A stretch of DNA of 64,000 bases from Thermoanaerobacter ethanolicus JW 200 (GCF_003722315.1 NZ_CP033580.1:391001-455000), one strand, 5' to 3'; shown: positions 44,034-53,034, numbered from the stretch's first letter. Made by a program: numbers and translations. The notes: generated by a model from the letters alone, not told the origin.

Positions 44034-44123
44034 TTAGGTATCTATACAAACCTGTAATTCTCTTTGCTTCATTTTTAGCATTTTTCTAATTTTCTTAACT
44101 ATTTCACCTGGTGTTAGAAATTC
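44034..44123 (-). pseudogene. remnant of an XRE-family helix-turn-helix regulator
   Basis: The minus strand reads EFLTPGEIVKKIRKMLKMKQ, then RELQ, then a stop a few codons later. This resembles the opening of XRE/Rgg-type regulators (helix 1 and start of helix 2). There is no start codon in place and the rest of the gene is missing. It lies upstream of the MFS remnant on the same strand, perhaps once its regulator. Confidence 0.5.
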
Positions 44124-44303
44124 CGATTATTTGGACTTAAGCGACATTATTTTGTACAAAAGTGCCAAATTTCCTCCATTGGTGTAAGTGGTTATTAGTG
44201 GTATAATGATAATGGAAATTGCTAAAAAGTTAACTTTTGTTACAAAATGGTTGATGTCAGTTGATGTTTTGGCAAATAAAAATTTTATGGTGGGGTGGTA
44301 AAA

Positions 44304-45029
44304 ATGGCCAGTGTGACATTGCAGAATTATTATGACATTGTTATAGCAGGGGACTCTATTTCAAGGGGTGTAGTATACAGCGAAGAAAAAAATAAATATG
44401 TTATATCAGATGTAAATTATGTAAATTTACTAAAGAATAACATAAAAGGAACAGTAAAAAATATTGCTAAGTTTGGGAACACTCTTTTAAAAGGTATTGA
44501 CACTTTGAAGAGGTACTTGTCAAAAGATAAACCTGATATAGTTGTAATAGAATTTGGAGGAAATGACTGTGATTTCGACTGGGAAGAAATTGCAAAGAAT
44601 CCTTATGATGAGCATAGACCCAAAACAGATTTTTATATTTTTAAAGAAAAGCTTAAAGAATTGATAAAATCCTTAGATGATGCAAACATAATTCCTGTGT
44701 TAATGACATTACCTCCTTTGGATGCTGACAGATATTTTAAATGGATAAGTAAAAACAGTGAAGAGATGGGCAAAAACATTTTAAAGTGGTTAGGCAGTGT
44801 GACTAAAATATATTGGTGGCAGGAAAAGTATAACTCAGCTATATTGAGTATAGCTGAAGAAACAAAAACAAGGCTTATTGATATAAGGAGCGCTTTTTTG
44901 AATTACCCAGATTTTAGGCAATTTATTTGTGCAGATGGTATTCATCCTAATGAAAAAGGCCATAAAATAATAGCACATAAGATATATGAGTATCTGCAGA
45001 GAAATTATACATATCTTTTGAAAGAGTAA
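44304..45029 (+). CDS. SGNH/GDSL-type hydrolase
   Basis: Serine esterase-like fold of about 241 residues. Block I IAGDSISRGV has the nucleophile Ser, block III EFGGNDCD has the oxyanion Asn, and block V DGIHPNEKGHKI has the Asp-His pair. No signal peptide is present, so it acts in the cytoplasm. The substrate (acyl, acetyl or lipid ester) is unknown. The frame begins at GTG 44295. GGGGTGG at 44292-44298 better fits ATG 44304. It stands alone between a decayed region and the MBX operon; a link with the operon is not evident. Confidence 0.85.
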   Translation: MASVTLQNYYDIVIAGDSISRGVVYSEEKNKYVISDVNYVNLLKNNIKGTVKNIAKFGNTLLKGIDTLKRYLSKDKPDIVVIEFGGNDCDFDWEEIAKNPYDEHRPKTDFYIFKEKLKELIKSLDDANIIPVLMTLPPLDADRYFKWISKNSEEMGKNILKWLGSVTKIYWWQEKYNSAILSIAEETKTRLIDIRSAFLNYPDFRQFICADGIHPNEKGHKIIAHKIYEYLQRNYTYLLKE

Positions 45030-45209
45030 ACATATAAAGATTAATCCAAAATTTAAAAAAAAGATAGCAAAGACTTATGTTGTAACGATATCCTTTTATT
45101 TTTATCAAGGAAGTAAGGAATCTGTGACAATCTATTTTTGTATTAAATAATAATTTTGCTACAACTATTATAAAAGTTGAACAAAATTAAAAAAATTTTG
45201 TTGAGAATG

Positions 45210-45238
45210 TTTACTATGAATGTTTTGTGTGATATAAT
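45210..45238 (+). promoter_or_regulatory. promoter of the MBX operon
   Basis: TTTACT (45210-45215) and TATAAT (45233-45238) with 17-bp spacing; transcription would start near 45245, leaving a leader of about 95 nt. Confidence 0.7.
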
Positions 45239-45244
45239 TTCAAG

Positions 45245-45340
45245 TGGAAATAATATATACCTCCCTAGAGTAAGGCGGTAATAAACGACGATACAGCGGA
45301 GCTTTATACGTGATACTAATGAAAATGGAGGTGTGACTAA
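45245..45340 (+). ncRNA. structured 5' leader of the MBX operon, candidate cation (Na+) riboswitch
   Basis: The leader holds a GC-richer block (CTAGAGTAAGGCGGTA, ACGACGATACAGCGGAGC) inside AT-rich DNA. Its ends can pair: ATACCTCC at 45257-45264 with GGAGGTGT at 45327-45334 (one G-U). The second arm is the Shine-Dalgarno of the first gene, so folding would hide it. The downstream genes are Mrp-type antiporter modules and a DUF1646-type cation transporter. RNA classes sensing Na+ (the DUF1646 motif) are known from such genes. I cannot confirm the consensus from memory, so the class is inferred. Confidence 0.55.
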
Positions 45341-45814
45341 TTGAGCAATTTGTTATTTATTTGGGTAGCGATGTTTTTGGTATGGACTGCATTGAATGCG
45401 CCACTATCAGCCCAAAAAACTATTTTTGGAATTATTTTATCATTTTTGATTGCAGTAATTGCTAATGTATATGATAAAGAGCAAAAAAAATTTAAATTAA
45501 AAACTTTTTTTTGTTTGATTAAATATTTCGTCGTGTTTTTAAAAGAACTTGTCAAAGCTAATTTGAATATGGCAAGAATAGTTTTGACTCCTTCTTTACC
45601 TATTTCGCCTAAGATTTTCAAGGTTACAACAAGCCTTAAGTCTCCAATAGCAAGAACATTACTTGCAAATTCTATAACTTTAACTCCAGGAACAATATCT
45701 GTAGAACTTGATGGGGATACATTATACATTCATGTGGTTGAGGGTGATAAAGTAGAAAACGTTGAAGATTTAAAAGGACCCTTTGAAAAGATTTTAAGGG
45801 AGGCTTTTGAATGA
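45341..45814 (+). CDS. mbxA: MBX complex subunit A (MrpE/MnhE-like)
   Basis: A 157-residue protein of the MnhE family. Two N-terminal membrane helices (NLLFIWVAMFLVWTALNAPLS and TIFGIILSFLIAVIA) are followed by VFLKELVKANLNMARIVL, a cytoplasmic MnhE domain with TLTPGTISVELDGDTLYIHVV and a conserved ending. First gene of a 13-gene operon. It starts at TTG 45341 with GGAGGTG at 7-nt spacing, the site that the leader can sequester. The part in Na+/H+ antiport is structural. Symbol assigned from operon order. Confidence 0.88.
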   Translation: MSNLLFIWVAMFLVWTALNAPLSAQKTIFGIILSFLIAVIANVYDKEQKKFKLKTFFCLIKYFVVFLKELVKANLNMARIVLTPSLPISPKIFKVTTSLKSPIARTLLANSITLTPGTISVELDGDTLYIHVVEGDKVENVEDLKGPFEKILREAFE

Positions 45815-46062
45815 TAATAAATGTTATTTTAGGATTAGTGATTTTCGGTCTTTTATTAAGCTTTATAAGGTTGGTAAGGAGCAGTTCAATTGAAAGCAAA
45901 GTGGTTGCTATTGACATTATGACAACTATTTCTTCGGGACTAATAGTGATTTTTGCTTTTATAAGCGATAACGGGTTATTTTTAGATGTGGCGCTGGTAT
46001 ATGGTATTTTGTCTTTTATTGGGGTTGTAGCAATAGCTCGTTATTTAGAAGGAGGAATTTAG
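45811..46062 (+). CDS. mbxB: MBX complex subunit B (MrpF/MnhF-like)
   Basis: An 83-residue protein with three membrane helices. It shows the MnhF pattern SFIRLVRSSSIESKVVAIDIMT and ends YGILSFIGVVAIARYLEGG. ATG 45811 overlaps the previous stop (ATGA). MrpF-type subunits belong to the ion-translocating module. It sits between the MrpE- and MrpG-like genes, as in Mrp and MBX operons. Confidence 0.88.
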   Translation: MIINVILGLVIFGLLLSFIRLVRSSSIESKVVAIDIMTTISSGLIVIFAFISDNGLFLDVALVYGILSFIGVVAIARYLEGGI

Positions 46063-46063
46063 T

Positions 46064-46378
46064 ATGCAGTATATTGGATACTTTTTCTTGCTTATTGGAG
46101 CTGTTTTTTTAGCGCTAGCAGGTCTCGGAATATATAGGATGCCGGATGTATTAAATCAATCTCAAGCGGGGACTAAAGCATCAACTATGGGGATTGTTGG
46201 ACTATTTATTGGTTTTGCTTTTCTTAAACCATTGTGGGCCCCCAAGTTAATTCTTATGGCATTGTTTTTTCTTTTTACTTCGCCGATTGCTTCACATGCA
46301 ATATGTAAGGCAGCGATAAAGAGAAATAAAGCAAAACTTATATTAAAAGAAAATGCTTTTTCAAAAGAAGGTGAGTAA
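46064..46378 (+). CDS. mbxC: MBX complex subunit C (MrpG/MnhG-like)
   Basis: A 104-residue protein with three membrane helices. It carries the MnhG motif GLGIYRMPDVLNQSQAGTKA, with FTSPIASHAICKAA near the end. It follows mbxB by 1 nt. With A and B it forms the small-subunit module of Mrp-type antiporters. Confidence 0.88.
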   Translation: MQYIGYFFLLIGAVFLALAGLGIYRMPDVLNQSQAGTKASTMGIVGLFIGFAFLKPLWAPKLILMALFFLFTSPIASHAICKAAIKRNKAKLILKENAFSKEGE

Positions 46379-46379
46379 T

Positions 46380-46622
46380 ATGTTTTTATCAGTAATTATT
46401 GCGGTTATTATGATATTTGGTGCTATGTGGACAATTGTAACTGAAGATTTATTTAAAGCTATTGTTATATTTGCAATAGTATCCCTTTCTTCTTCTATAA
46501 TGTTTTTACTTATGCAGGCGCCAGATGTTGCTATAACGGAAGCGGCTATAGGCTCGGGCATAACTACTGCTTTATTTATTTTCACATACAAAAAAGTGGA
46601 GGAGGAAAAAGATGAAAGATGA
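46380..46622 (+). CDS. mbxD: MBX complex subunit D (MbhD / DUF4040)
   Basis: An 80-residue, three-helix protein like MbhD and the C-terminal part of MrpA. The signature is LMQAPDVAITEAAIGSGITTALF. The frame extends upstream to 46353, but GAAGGTGAG upstream of ATG 46380 supports that start. The Asp and Glu in the signature lie in the proposed ion path of related complexes. It overlaps the next gene by 11 nt. Confidence 0.85.
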   Translation: MFLSVIIAVIMIFGAMWTIVTEDLFKAIVIFAIVSLSSSIMFLLMQAPDVAITEAAIGSGITTALFIFTYKKVEEEKDER

Positions 46623-47352
46623 AACATCTGTATTAGTAAATATTATTGCTTTTTTAATTCTCTTTGTGATAGGAATTTATATATATATTGTAGCTATTGA
46701 TACAGGAGCAGGAATAAAAATAACGGATAATATAACTCCTACCATGAGGGTGGCCGATAAATATCTAAACAAGAACGTGTTAGATGATAATAGCACATAT
46801 CAATGGGGAGGTACAGCTGAAGATACAGCTGCTAATATTGTAACTTCGGTTGTTGTTGATTATAGATTATTTGATACAACTCTTGAGGTAATAGTTTTAT
46901 TTATTACAATATTAGGTTTTGGCTTTGTTATTCCTAAAGACAAGAGAAAGATAATTAAACCTACCACTATACTTAACAGGTGGGCGCCAATTCTGATGCT
47001 GCTTATGCTTATGATAGGGGGATACACATTTATTAATGGACACTTATCTCCTGGAGGGGGTTTCCCGGCAGGTGCTATTATATCGACGGCTATTTTGACG
47101 GGTGTTTTGACTGGAAGGAGAACAATAAGTCAAAAATCCCTTAAAATAATAGAGGCAATAACAGGTATATCAATATTTTCCATCGGAATCATAAGCTATT
47201 TTCTAACTGGTAGCTTCTTTCAGAATTTTATATTAAATGACAAGATAGGAGATCTATTTTCAGGTGGCTTGATACCTATATTTTATGGTTTAATAGCCTT
47301 TAAAGTTGCTGCTGAGCTTTCAAATATCTATTTTGAATTTTATGAGGAGTGA
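46612..47352 (+). CDS. mbxF: MBX complex subunit F (MbhE-like segment fused to MrpB/MnhB)
   Basis: A 246-residue membrane protein in two parts. The first 110 residues resemble MbhE (one helix, then NIVTSVVVDYRLFDTTLEVIV). The rest is an MnhB domain with the hallmark FINGHLSPGGGFPAGAI and further helices. Separate E and F genes occur in some Mbh operons; here they appear as one protein, as the MBX order without a separate E gene would need. It overlaps mbxD. Confidence 0.82.
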   Translation: MKDETSVLVNIIAFLILFVIGIYIYIVAIDTGAGIKITDNITPTMRVADKYLNKNVLDDNSTYQWGGTAEDTAANIVTSVVVDYRLFDTTLEVIVLFITILGFGFVIPKDKRKIIKPTTILNRWAPILMLLMLMIGGYTFINGHLSPGGGFPAGAIISTAILTGVLTGRRTISQKSLKIIEAITGISIFSIGIISYFLTGSFFQNFILNDKIGDLFSGGLIPIFYGLIAFKVAAELSNIYFEFYEE

Positions 47353-47356
47353 TGTT

Positions 47357-47719
47357 ATGACGCAAGTTTTTATACTGTCCTCCCTTTCTCTTATGTTTAT
47401 AGGTCTATATGGAGTTTTGACGAGAAAAAATTTACTAAAAATAATTATAGCGCTAAATATTATAGAAACAGGTATCAACTTACTTTTGGTTTCCTTTGGA
47501 TACATTGATCATGGAATAACACCTATTTTAACTTCACAGGAGAGTATACTTAACCTAAATAAAATGGTAGATCCAGTTCCACAGGCGCTTGTTCTTACAT
47601 CAATAGTTATAGGCTTGGGAACAACTGCATTTGCTTTAGCATTGGCAATACGATACAAAATTACTCATAATTCTATTTTAATAAATGCATCTGAAGAGGA
47701 AGAGGGAAGAGGTATATGA
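47357..47719 (+). CDS. mbxG: MBX complex subunit G (MrpC/NuoK-like)
   Basis: A 120-residue, three-helix protein of the MnhC/NuoK family. It shows FIGLYGVLTRKNLLKIIIALNIIETGINLLL, split by me into its two blocks: GLYGVLTRKN and LNIIETGINLLL with the conserved membrane Glu, and DPVPQALVLTSIVIGLG. The frame opens at 47306, but GAGGAG at 47344-47349 selects ATG 47357. It overlaps mbxH by 4 nt. Confidence 0.88.
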   Translation: MTQVFILSSLSLMFIGLYGVLTRKNLLKIIIALNIIETGINLLLVSFGYIDHGITPILTSQESILNLNKMVDPVPQALVLTSIVIGLGTTAFALALAIRYKITHNSILINASEEEEGRGI

Positions 47720-49179
47720 ATAGCATAGTTTTTCTAGTTGTAATACCAATTATTGCGGCGTTTTTATCTTTATTTTTAGGCAAGGTGAATAAATTAATTG
47801 CATATATAGTTACAATTTTTAACTTATCTTTTTCTGTAGTTGTCCTTGTAAGTGGGAAAATACCCTTTAATGTTGCAATTGGAGGTTGGAGGGCTCCATA
47901 TGGAATAAACTTTGTTGTTACTGATATCACAATTTTCTTTTTACTACTTATTAATGTAGCAGCAGTTCTTTCACTGACAACAATAAAGGAACATATGGAG
48001 TACCAATTCTATGCTTTCTATTTTATACTACTTGCTGCGACTAATGGTATGGTTTTGACAGGTGATATATTTAACTTTTATCTTTTTACAGAGCTTACTA
48101 CCTTTGCAATTGGAGGACTTGTGGCGTACAAAAGAGATAGATTAGCTACAGGTGCATCACTAAAATATTTAATATTATCATCAACTGCATCTATTTTTAG
48201 CTTAGCAGCAATAGGCCTCATATACAAGACTTTGGGGACCCTTAATTTTGCAGACATAGCCAGCAAAATTTCTAATTTAAACAAGGCATCATTATCTTTA
48301 ATTTTAATACTTTTTATTTCTAGTATGTTGGTTGAACTGAAGATTTTTCCTTTTAACCTTTGGGTTGTAAAGGCTTATGATGCTTCTATTCCAGCAGTAA
48401 ATCTTTTTCTTCATGGGATGGTTAGCACTGCCGGTGTATATGGGGCAATAAGAATACTTCTTATGGTATTTTCAAAAAATGGTGTAATGTCAGATCAAAG
48501 TAGCAACATAGCAAATATTTTAATATTGTTAGCTTTTATAACAGTAATGATTGGCGAAATTGGAGCTTTGACAGAAAAAAATTTAATTAAAGTTTTGGCG
48601 TTTTCCTCTATGGCACAACTTGGTATATTCCTGTTTGGAATAAGTTTAGGCAATTATGAAGCACTAAAAGGAGCATTTTATATAGTTATATCAAACTATT
48701 TTGCGAAACTTATAATGTTTATTGTTGCAAAAAATTATTCTGTTGTTGCAGGAAGCAGAAATTACAACGCGATGAAAGGATTAGGGAGAAAATATCCTGG
48801 ACTCGCGATAGCTTTTACAATATCAGCTTTAAGTCTTATGGGAATGCCTTTTTTCGCAGGATTTTGGGGTAAACTTTCCATAGTTGGAAATGCACTTTTA
48901 ATGGACAAAATTGCCATTACAGGTGTAATAATAATACTGATTTCCTCTGTAATTGAAGGTGTTTATTATCTTAGAATATCTCATACATTTTTTAGTGATG
49001 GAAATATTCAAGACACTAAATTATCAAGGATTAATTGCGTGCTACCAATAATTTTAGCGGCGGTTATTTTGATTATAGGGATATATCCAAATTCAATTGA
49101 AAATATAATATGGACGATGATAAATGAAATACAGAATACACCAGAAAAATATATACAAGTAATTTTGCCTTTAAAGTGA
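47716..49179 (+). CDS. mbxH: MBX complex subunit H (MrpD/NuoN-like antiporter subunit)
   Basis: A 487-residue protein with about 14 membrane helices of the complex I/Mrp antiporter family. The conserved Glu is in FNFYLFTELTTFAIGGLVAY. The conserved Lys lies in the broken helix ELKIFPFNLWVVKAYDASI, and a second ion-path stretch is IGEIGALTEKNLIKVLAFSSMAQ. It pumps H+ or Na+ when coupled to the redox arm. One of two such subunits in this operon. Confidence 0.9.
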   Translation: MNSIVFLVVIPIIAAFLSLFLGKVNKLIAYIVTIFNLSFSVVVLVSGKIPFNVAIGGWRAPYGINFVVTDITIFFLLLINVAAVLSLTTIKEHMEYQFYAFYFILLAATNGMVLTGDIFNFYLFTELTTFAIGGLVAYKRDRLATGASLKYLILSSTASIFSLAAIGLIYKTLGTLNFADIASKISNLNKASLSLILILFISSMLVELKIFPFNLWVVKAYDASIPAVNLFLHGMVSTAGVYGAIRILLMVFSKNGVMSDQSSNIANILILLAFITVMIGEIGALTEKNLIKVLAFSSMAQLGIFLFGISLGNYEALKGAFYIVISNYFAKLIMFIVAKNYSVVAGSRNYNAMKGLGRKYPGLAIAFTISALSLMGMPFFAGFWGKLSIVGNALLMDKIAITGVIIILISSVIEGVYYLRISHTFFSDGNIQDTKLSRINCVLPIILAAVILIIGIYPNSIENIIWTMINEIQNTPEKYIQVILPLK

Positions 49180-49189
49180 GGGTGAGACT

Positions 49190-51064
49190 ATGGTAGAAAT
49201 TTTACTGGTTCCTCTTATAACAGCAGTTATATCGGCTATTTTTATAAAAAACAAGCGGCTCGTATGGTTTCTTTTTCTGATTTCTAATGGCTATATATTA
49301 TATAAACTTTACTCATTGTATGGAAAGTGGGATTTAACTTATATATTAAACACTGATTACCAAATATTTGGTGCAAAACTAAGTTTAGGACTTTCAAATA
49401 ATCCTTTAGGATGGTATTTTGCCTTTTTCTCGGCTGTTGTTACCTTAGTAATTGCTATATTTTCTATAGGATTTAATACAAACTCTAAAGGAAATGTAGC
49501 TCCTATATGGATGCTAATTATATTTGCTAATCTTGGAATATTCTATGCAGCAGATTGGATAACATTTTTTATGATGTGGGAACTAATGGGATGGACATCT
49601 TTTTTCGCAATAACCAATGGAAATACTAAAGCATTAGATGGTGCAAAATATTACTTGGCTCTTTCTCTTCTTGGTGGGTCTTCCATGTTAATTGCAATAT
49701 TACTGCTTGGTGCATATACTAAAACTTTTATTATTATTACTTCTGCTTATAGATTGATCCAGCTGTTTAATTTGGCAGAAGGTGTTTTTACAACAATATT
49801 ACTTTTGTTTATTATGGCATTCTTCATAAAATCGGCAATATTTCCATTTTACATGTGGCCTTCAAAAGTATATGCTGTAGGTCCTGAAGATTACATTGCG
49901 TTTATGTCTTCAGTAATGATAAAATATGGCATTTATCCTATGGCAATATTCATAGTTCCTGTAATTGGGAATTTACAACTTCCTAAGATATTTAATGCAG
50001 GTAATTGGATGCAATATTTTATTGGTTATCTTGGAGCGCTTAGTGCTGTTGTAGGGACTTTACTTGCTATGTTTCAGACTGATATGAAAAAATTATTTGC
50101 GTATTCCTCTGTGGCAAACATGGGATATATACTTTTAGGTTTCGCATCTATGAGTATAGTAGGTTTTGAAGGTTCGCTTTTCCATGTTGTTAATCATATT
50201 GTTTTAAAAGCTGCGATATTTTTATCTCTTGCTGCTGTAGTGTATAGGACGGGTGAGAGTGAGATGCACAAATTAGGTGGACTTGTATATAAAATGCCTA
50301 TTACTTTTTTGACATTTCTTTTTGGAATAATAGCAGCAGCAGGAATACCACCGCTTAATGGCTTTGGCTCAAAGTGGATGATAATACAAGCGCTTATGGA
50401 GAAGAAGATGGTTGTTCTTGTAATATCCATGGTATTTGCATCAACCGGAGCGTTTATGTATTTATTTAGGGCACTTGTTTCTATATTTTTAGGACAACTT
50501 CCCGAAAGATATAAGGATGTAAAAGAGGTACCATATACAATGTCAATACCCATGATTATAATGATGGGCTTGATGCTTCTAATTGGTGTGGTACCAGGGG
50601 TTGTGATGAAACCATTAACTATTGCACTGGATGCATTAGGGTATAAAGTTGATATCGCTACTTGGACTACTCTTAGTTCGTCTTTTAAAAATGCGACGAT
50701 AGATTTAAAAATAGTATTTTACATGTTTGCTATGGGTATTGTAGTTGCAGCTTTGATGTATTTGTTTGGAAACAAATCCGAAACTGTACCACAGCATGAT
50801 AATTACACAGCAGGAGAGAACCCAATAGAATGGGGAGTTGATGCAGACAAGTTTAACTATTCTTATTCATTTTACCAACCATTTAAGGAGATGTTTGACC
50901 CGCTTTTTGAAAGAATTTCAATAGATAGATTTTTTTCAAGTATAGGTAAAAATTTTGAATATATAAGCCCAACCATTCAAGGGTTGTATAAAAGAGGAGA
51001 AGGAGCAGTGTTGCTTTTTAGCATTGGTGTTCTCTTATTGATATTAGGAGGTTGGATTTTATGA
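49190..51064 (+). CDS. MBX complex subunit H' (second NuoL/MrpA-like antiporter subunit)
   Basis: A 624-residue protein of the same antiporter family with about 15-16 helices. The key Glu is in TFFMMWELMGWTSFFA, the Lys-bearing helix is FFIKSAIFPFYMWPSKVYAV, and MKKLFAYSSVANMGYI and HIVLKAAIFLSLA follow. The C-terminal part has an extra loop and a final helix, like the anchoring helix of NuoL-type proteins. Having a second H gene (H') is the mark of MBX over Mbh operons. AGGGTGAG precedes ATG 49190. Confidence 0.88.
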   Translation: MVEILLVPLITAVISAIFIKNKRLVWFLFLISNGYILYKLYSLYGKWDLTYILNTDYQIFGAKLSLGLSNNPLGWYFAFFSAVVTLVIAIFSIGFNTNSKGNVAPIWMLIIFANLGIFYAADWITFFMMWELMGWTSFFAITNGNTKALDGAKYYLALSLLGGSSMLIAILLLGAYTKTFIIITSAYRLIQLFNLAEGVFTTILLLFIMAFFIKSAIFPFYMWPSKVYAVGPEDYIAFMSSVMIKYGIYPMAIFIVPVIGNLQLPKIFNAGNWMQYFIGYLGALSAVVGTLLAMFQTDMKKLFAYSSVANMGYILLGFASMSIVGFEGSLFHVVNHIVLKAAIFLSLAAVVYRTGESEMHKLGGLVYKMPITFLTFLFGIIAAAGIPPLNGFGSKWMIIQALMEKKMVVLVISMVFASTGAFMYLFRALVSIFLGQLPERYKDVKEVPYTMSIPMIIMMGLMLLIGVVPGVVMKPLTIALDALGYKVDIATWTTLSSSFKNATIDLKIVFYMFAMGIVVAALMYLFGNKSETVPQHDNYTAGENPIEWGVDADKFNYSYSFYQPFKEMFDPLFERISIDRFFSSIGKNFEYISPTIQGLYKRGEGAVLLFSIGVLLLILGGWIL

Positions 51065-51945
51065 TAGCAGCTATAAGAGTTTTTGGTTACAGTTTGTTTG
51101 CAATATTTATTGGACTTTTATTTATGGGAATAGGAAGGAAGATTATTGCAAGAATTCAGTTGAGATTAGGCCCACCATTTTATCAGGCATTTTTAGATGT
51201 AGGAAAACTCTTTGCCAGAAAGTCCATAACACACAATTTTGTGATGGACCTTGGTATGATAATGTCGCTTGCGGGACTACTGTCAACTATGCTATTTGTT
51301 CCAGTAGCTGGACATATGGCTATAAAGAGTAGTTCTAATCTAATTCTAATAATTTACCTTATGGCCATTGGACATCTTGGAATGGCGATGGCAGCTTCTG
51401 CTAGTGGAAATCCCAATGCAACAATTGGTGTATCTCGTGCACTTACAATGATGCTGGGATATGAAATTCCGTTTTTTACAGTAATGTTAGGATTAATAAT
51501 TTTTAATGGGACTTCTTCTCTTGAGCTTATTGCGCAAAGTCAGGCAGGTGGATTATTGAATTGGAATATGGTTAAATTTCCGCTTGGATTTTTAGCAGCT
51601 GAAATTGCATTACAAGCGATAATGGGAGAAAAACCATTTGATGCAATGGTAGCACCTGCTGAGATAGCTTCAGGACCTATGGTGGAGCTTGGTGGTAAGT
51701 ACCTGGGACTTGCATTTTTGACACATGCAGTTTCAATTTTTGTTGAAACGGGGATAATGGTAAATTTATTTATGGGCGGTGCTTCAAATGTATTTACTTT
51801 TGTATTAAAACAATTTGAAATATATTTAATTACTGTACTTATTGAGGCCGTATTCCCGAGATTTAGAATAGAGCAGGCAGTTAAATTTCTCTGGACTGTT
51901 CCCATGAGCATTGCAGTTGTCCAGCTTGCGATAATATTATTGTAA
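51061..51945 (+). CDS. mbxM: MBX complex subunit M (NuoH/EchB-like membrane anchor)
   Basis: A 294-residue, eight-helix protein that joins the peripheral redox arm to the membrane arm. It shows QLRLGPPFYQAFLDVGKLF and the quinone-cavity-like loop EKPFDAMVAPAEIASGPMVE plus LGGKYLGL. The frame extends to TTG 51052, but AGGAGG precedes ATG 51061, which also overlaps the previous stop. In Mbh/MBX the cavity does not bind quinone (family knowledge). Confidence 0.88.
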   Translation: MIAAIRVFGYSLFAIFIGLLFMGIGRKIIARIQLRLGPPFYQAFLDVGKLFARKSITHNFVMDLGMIMSLAGLLSTMLFVPVAGHMAIKSSSNLILIIYLMAIGHLGMAMAASASGNPNATIGVSRALTMMLGYEIPFFTVMLGLIIFNGTSSLELIAQSQAGGLLNWNMVKFPLGFLAAEIALQAIMGEKPFDAMVAPAEIASGPMVELGGKYLGLAFLTHAVSIFVETGIMVNLFMGGASNVFTFVLKQFEIYLITVLIEAVFPRFRIEQAVKFLWTVPMSIAVVQLAIILL

Positions 51946-51968
51946 GATAATAGAAGGGGGCAATTTGA

Positions 51969-52565
51969 ATGGAAGATTTAAAGGCTAATGATAAAAGAAG
52001 CTATATTGATAATTTGATAGATTTTTTTAGAAAAAGATCTATATGGATGCTTCATTACTGTACAGGTTGCGGAGCAGTGGAACTGCCGCCTTCAATGACA
52101 TCCAGGTGGGATATTGAAAGATTTGGCATAGTGCCAATGGCGACGCCAAGACAGGCAGATGTCCTTTTAGTAACAGGATATGTTTCGTTGAAGACATTAA
52201 AGAGGATTATAAAGATTTATGAACAAATGCCAGAACCCAAATGGGTTTTAGCATTTGGTTCGTGTACAGTAAATGGAGGAATTTACTGGGATTCTTATAA
52301 CACCATAACAAATCTTGCGGAATATATTCCTGTTGATATTACTGTATCGGGCTGTATGCCTAGGCCAGAAGCAGTTATAGATGCATTGCAAACGCTAATG
52401 GAGATGATACAGTCTGGCGAGGGAGGAGCGTACAAAAAATACAAAGAAAACTATGAATACTATAAAAAGAACCAGGATAGAGTTTTAAGGAAAACAGCCC
52501 CAATATTAGGAAGCAGCGAAACAGAGTCAATTTATCAAGAAAAGGAGGGGAATTATGAAACTTGA
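51969..52565 (+). CDS. mbxJ: MBX complex subunit J (NuoB / NiFe-hydrogenase small-subunit-like)
   Basis: A 198-residue Fe-S protein that carries the proximal [4Fe-4S] cluster next to the large subunit. Four ligands are visible: Cys31 and Cys34 (HYCTGCGAVELPPS), Cys99 (FGSCTVNGG) and Cys129 (SGCMPRPEAVIDAL). The CxxC spacing matches energy-converting hydrogenases and MBX rather than the adjacent CC of complex I. The C-terminal 40 residues are a charged tail. It overlaps mbxK by 11 nt. Confidence 0.92.
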   Translation: MEDLKANDKRSYIDNLIDFFRKRSIWMLHYCTGCGAVELPPSMTSRWDIERFGIVPMATPRQADVLLVTGYVSLKTLKRIIKIYEQMPEPKWVLAFGSCTVNGGIYWDSYNTITNLAEYIPVDITVSGCMPRPEAVIDALQTLMEMIQSGEGGAYKKYKENYEYYKKNQDRVLRKTAPILGSSETESIYQEKEGNYET

Positions 52566-53031
52566 TAAGGAAAGCATAATAGAACTTTTAAATCAAAAAG
52601 GAGTAGAGGTTTTAGACCTTTATCCAAATCAAATAAGTGTAAATATTAAAAAAGATAACCTCTTAAACCATTTGGTATTTTTAAGGTCAATAGGTTTTGA
52701 TCATCTATCATTTATAAATGCAGTTGATTTTATAGATGAAGGTGAATTTGAACTTGTTTATCATGTTTGGTCTTACACCCATAAAATTCATGTTTTAAAC
52801 AAAGTAAGAATAAGCAGAAATAATCCTGTTATACCAACGATAGTAAATCTTTGGGAACAAGCGCAGTTTTATGAGCAAGAAATACACGAGTTTTTTGGGA
52901 TAATTTTTGAGGGAAACAAAGATTTATCTCCTTTGTTCTTGGAAAATTGGGTAGATATACCGCCGCTTAGAAAAGATTTTGATACAAAAGAGTTTTCTGT
53001 AAGATTGTTTGGTGCCGAGATAAGGAGGTGA
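52555..53031 (+). CDS. mbxK: MBX complex subunit K (NuoC-like)
   Basis: A 158-residue soluble subunit of the 30-kDa NuoC/EchD family. It shows FLRSIGFDHLSFINAVDFID, then VPTI-like PVIPTIVNLWEQAQFYEQEIHEFFG, quoted here in part as WEQAQFYEQEIHEFFGI, and PPLRKDFDTKEF. It has no cofactor and supports the L subunit. It ends 3 nt before mbxL. Confidence 0.88.
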   Translation: MKLDKESIIELLNQKGVEVLDLYPNQISVNIKKDNLLNHLVFLRSIGFDHLSFINAVDFIDEGEFELVYHVWSYTHKIHVLNKVRISRNNPVIPTIVNLWEQAQFYEQEIHEFFGIIFEGNKDLSPLFLENWVDIPPLRKDFDTKEFSVRLFGAEIRR

Positions 53032-53034
53032 TAT

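Noticed and set aside
44124..44303. TTAAGCGACATTATTTTGTAC-like stretch as an IS21-type end
   Set aside because: Only one loose match to such ends and no transposase remnant nearby; I see nothing firm in this gap beyond AT-rich promoter-like DNA.
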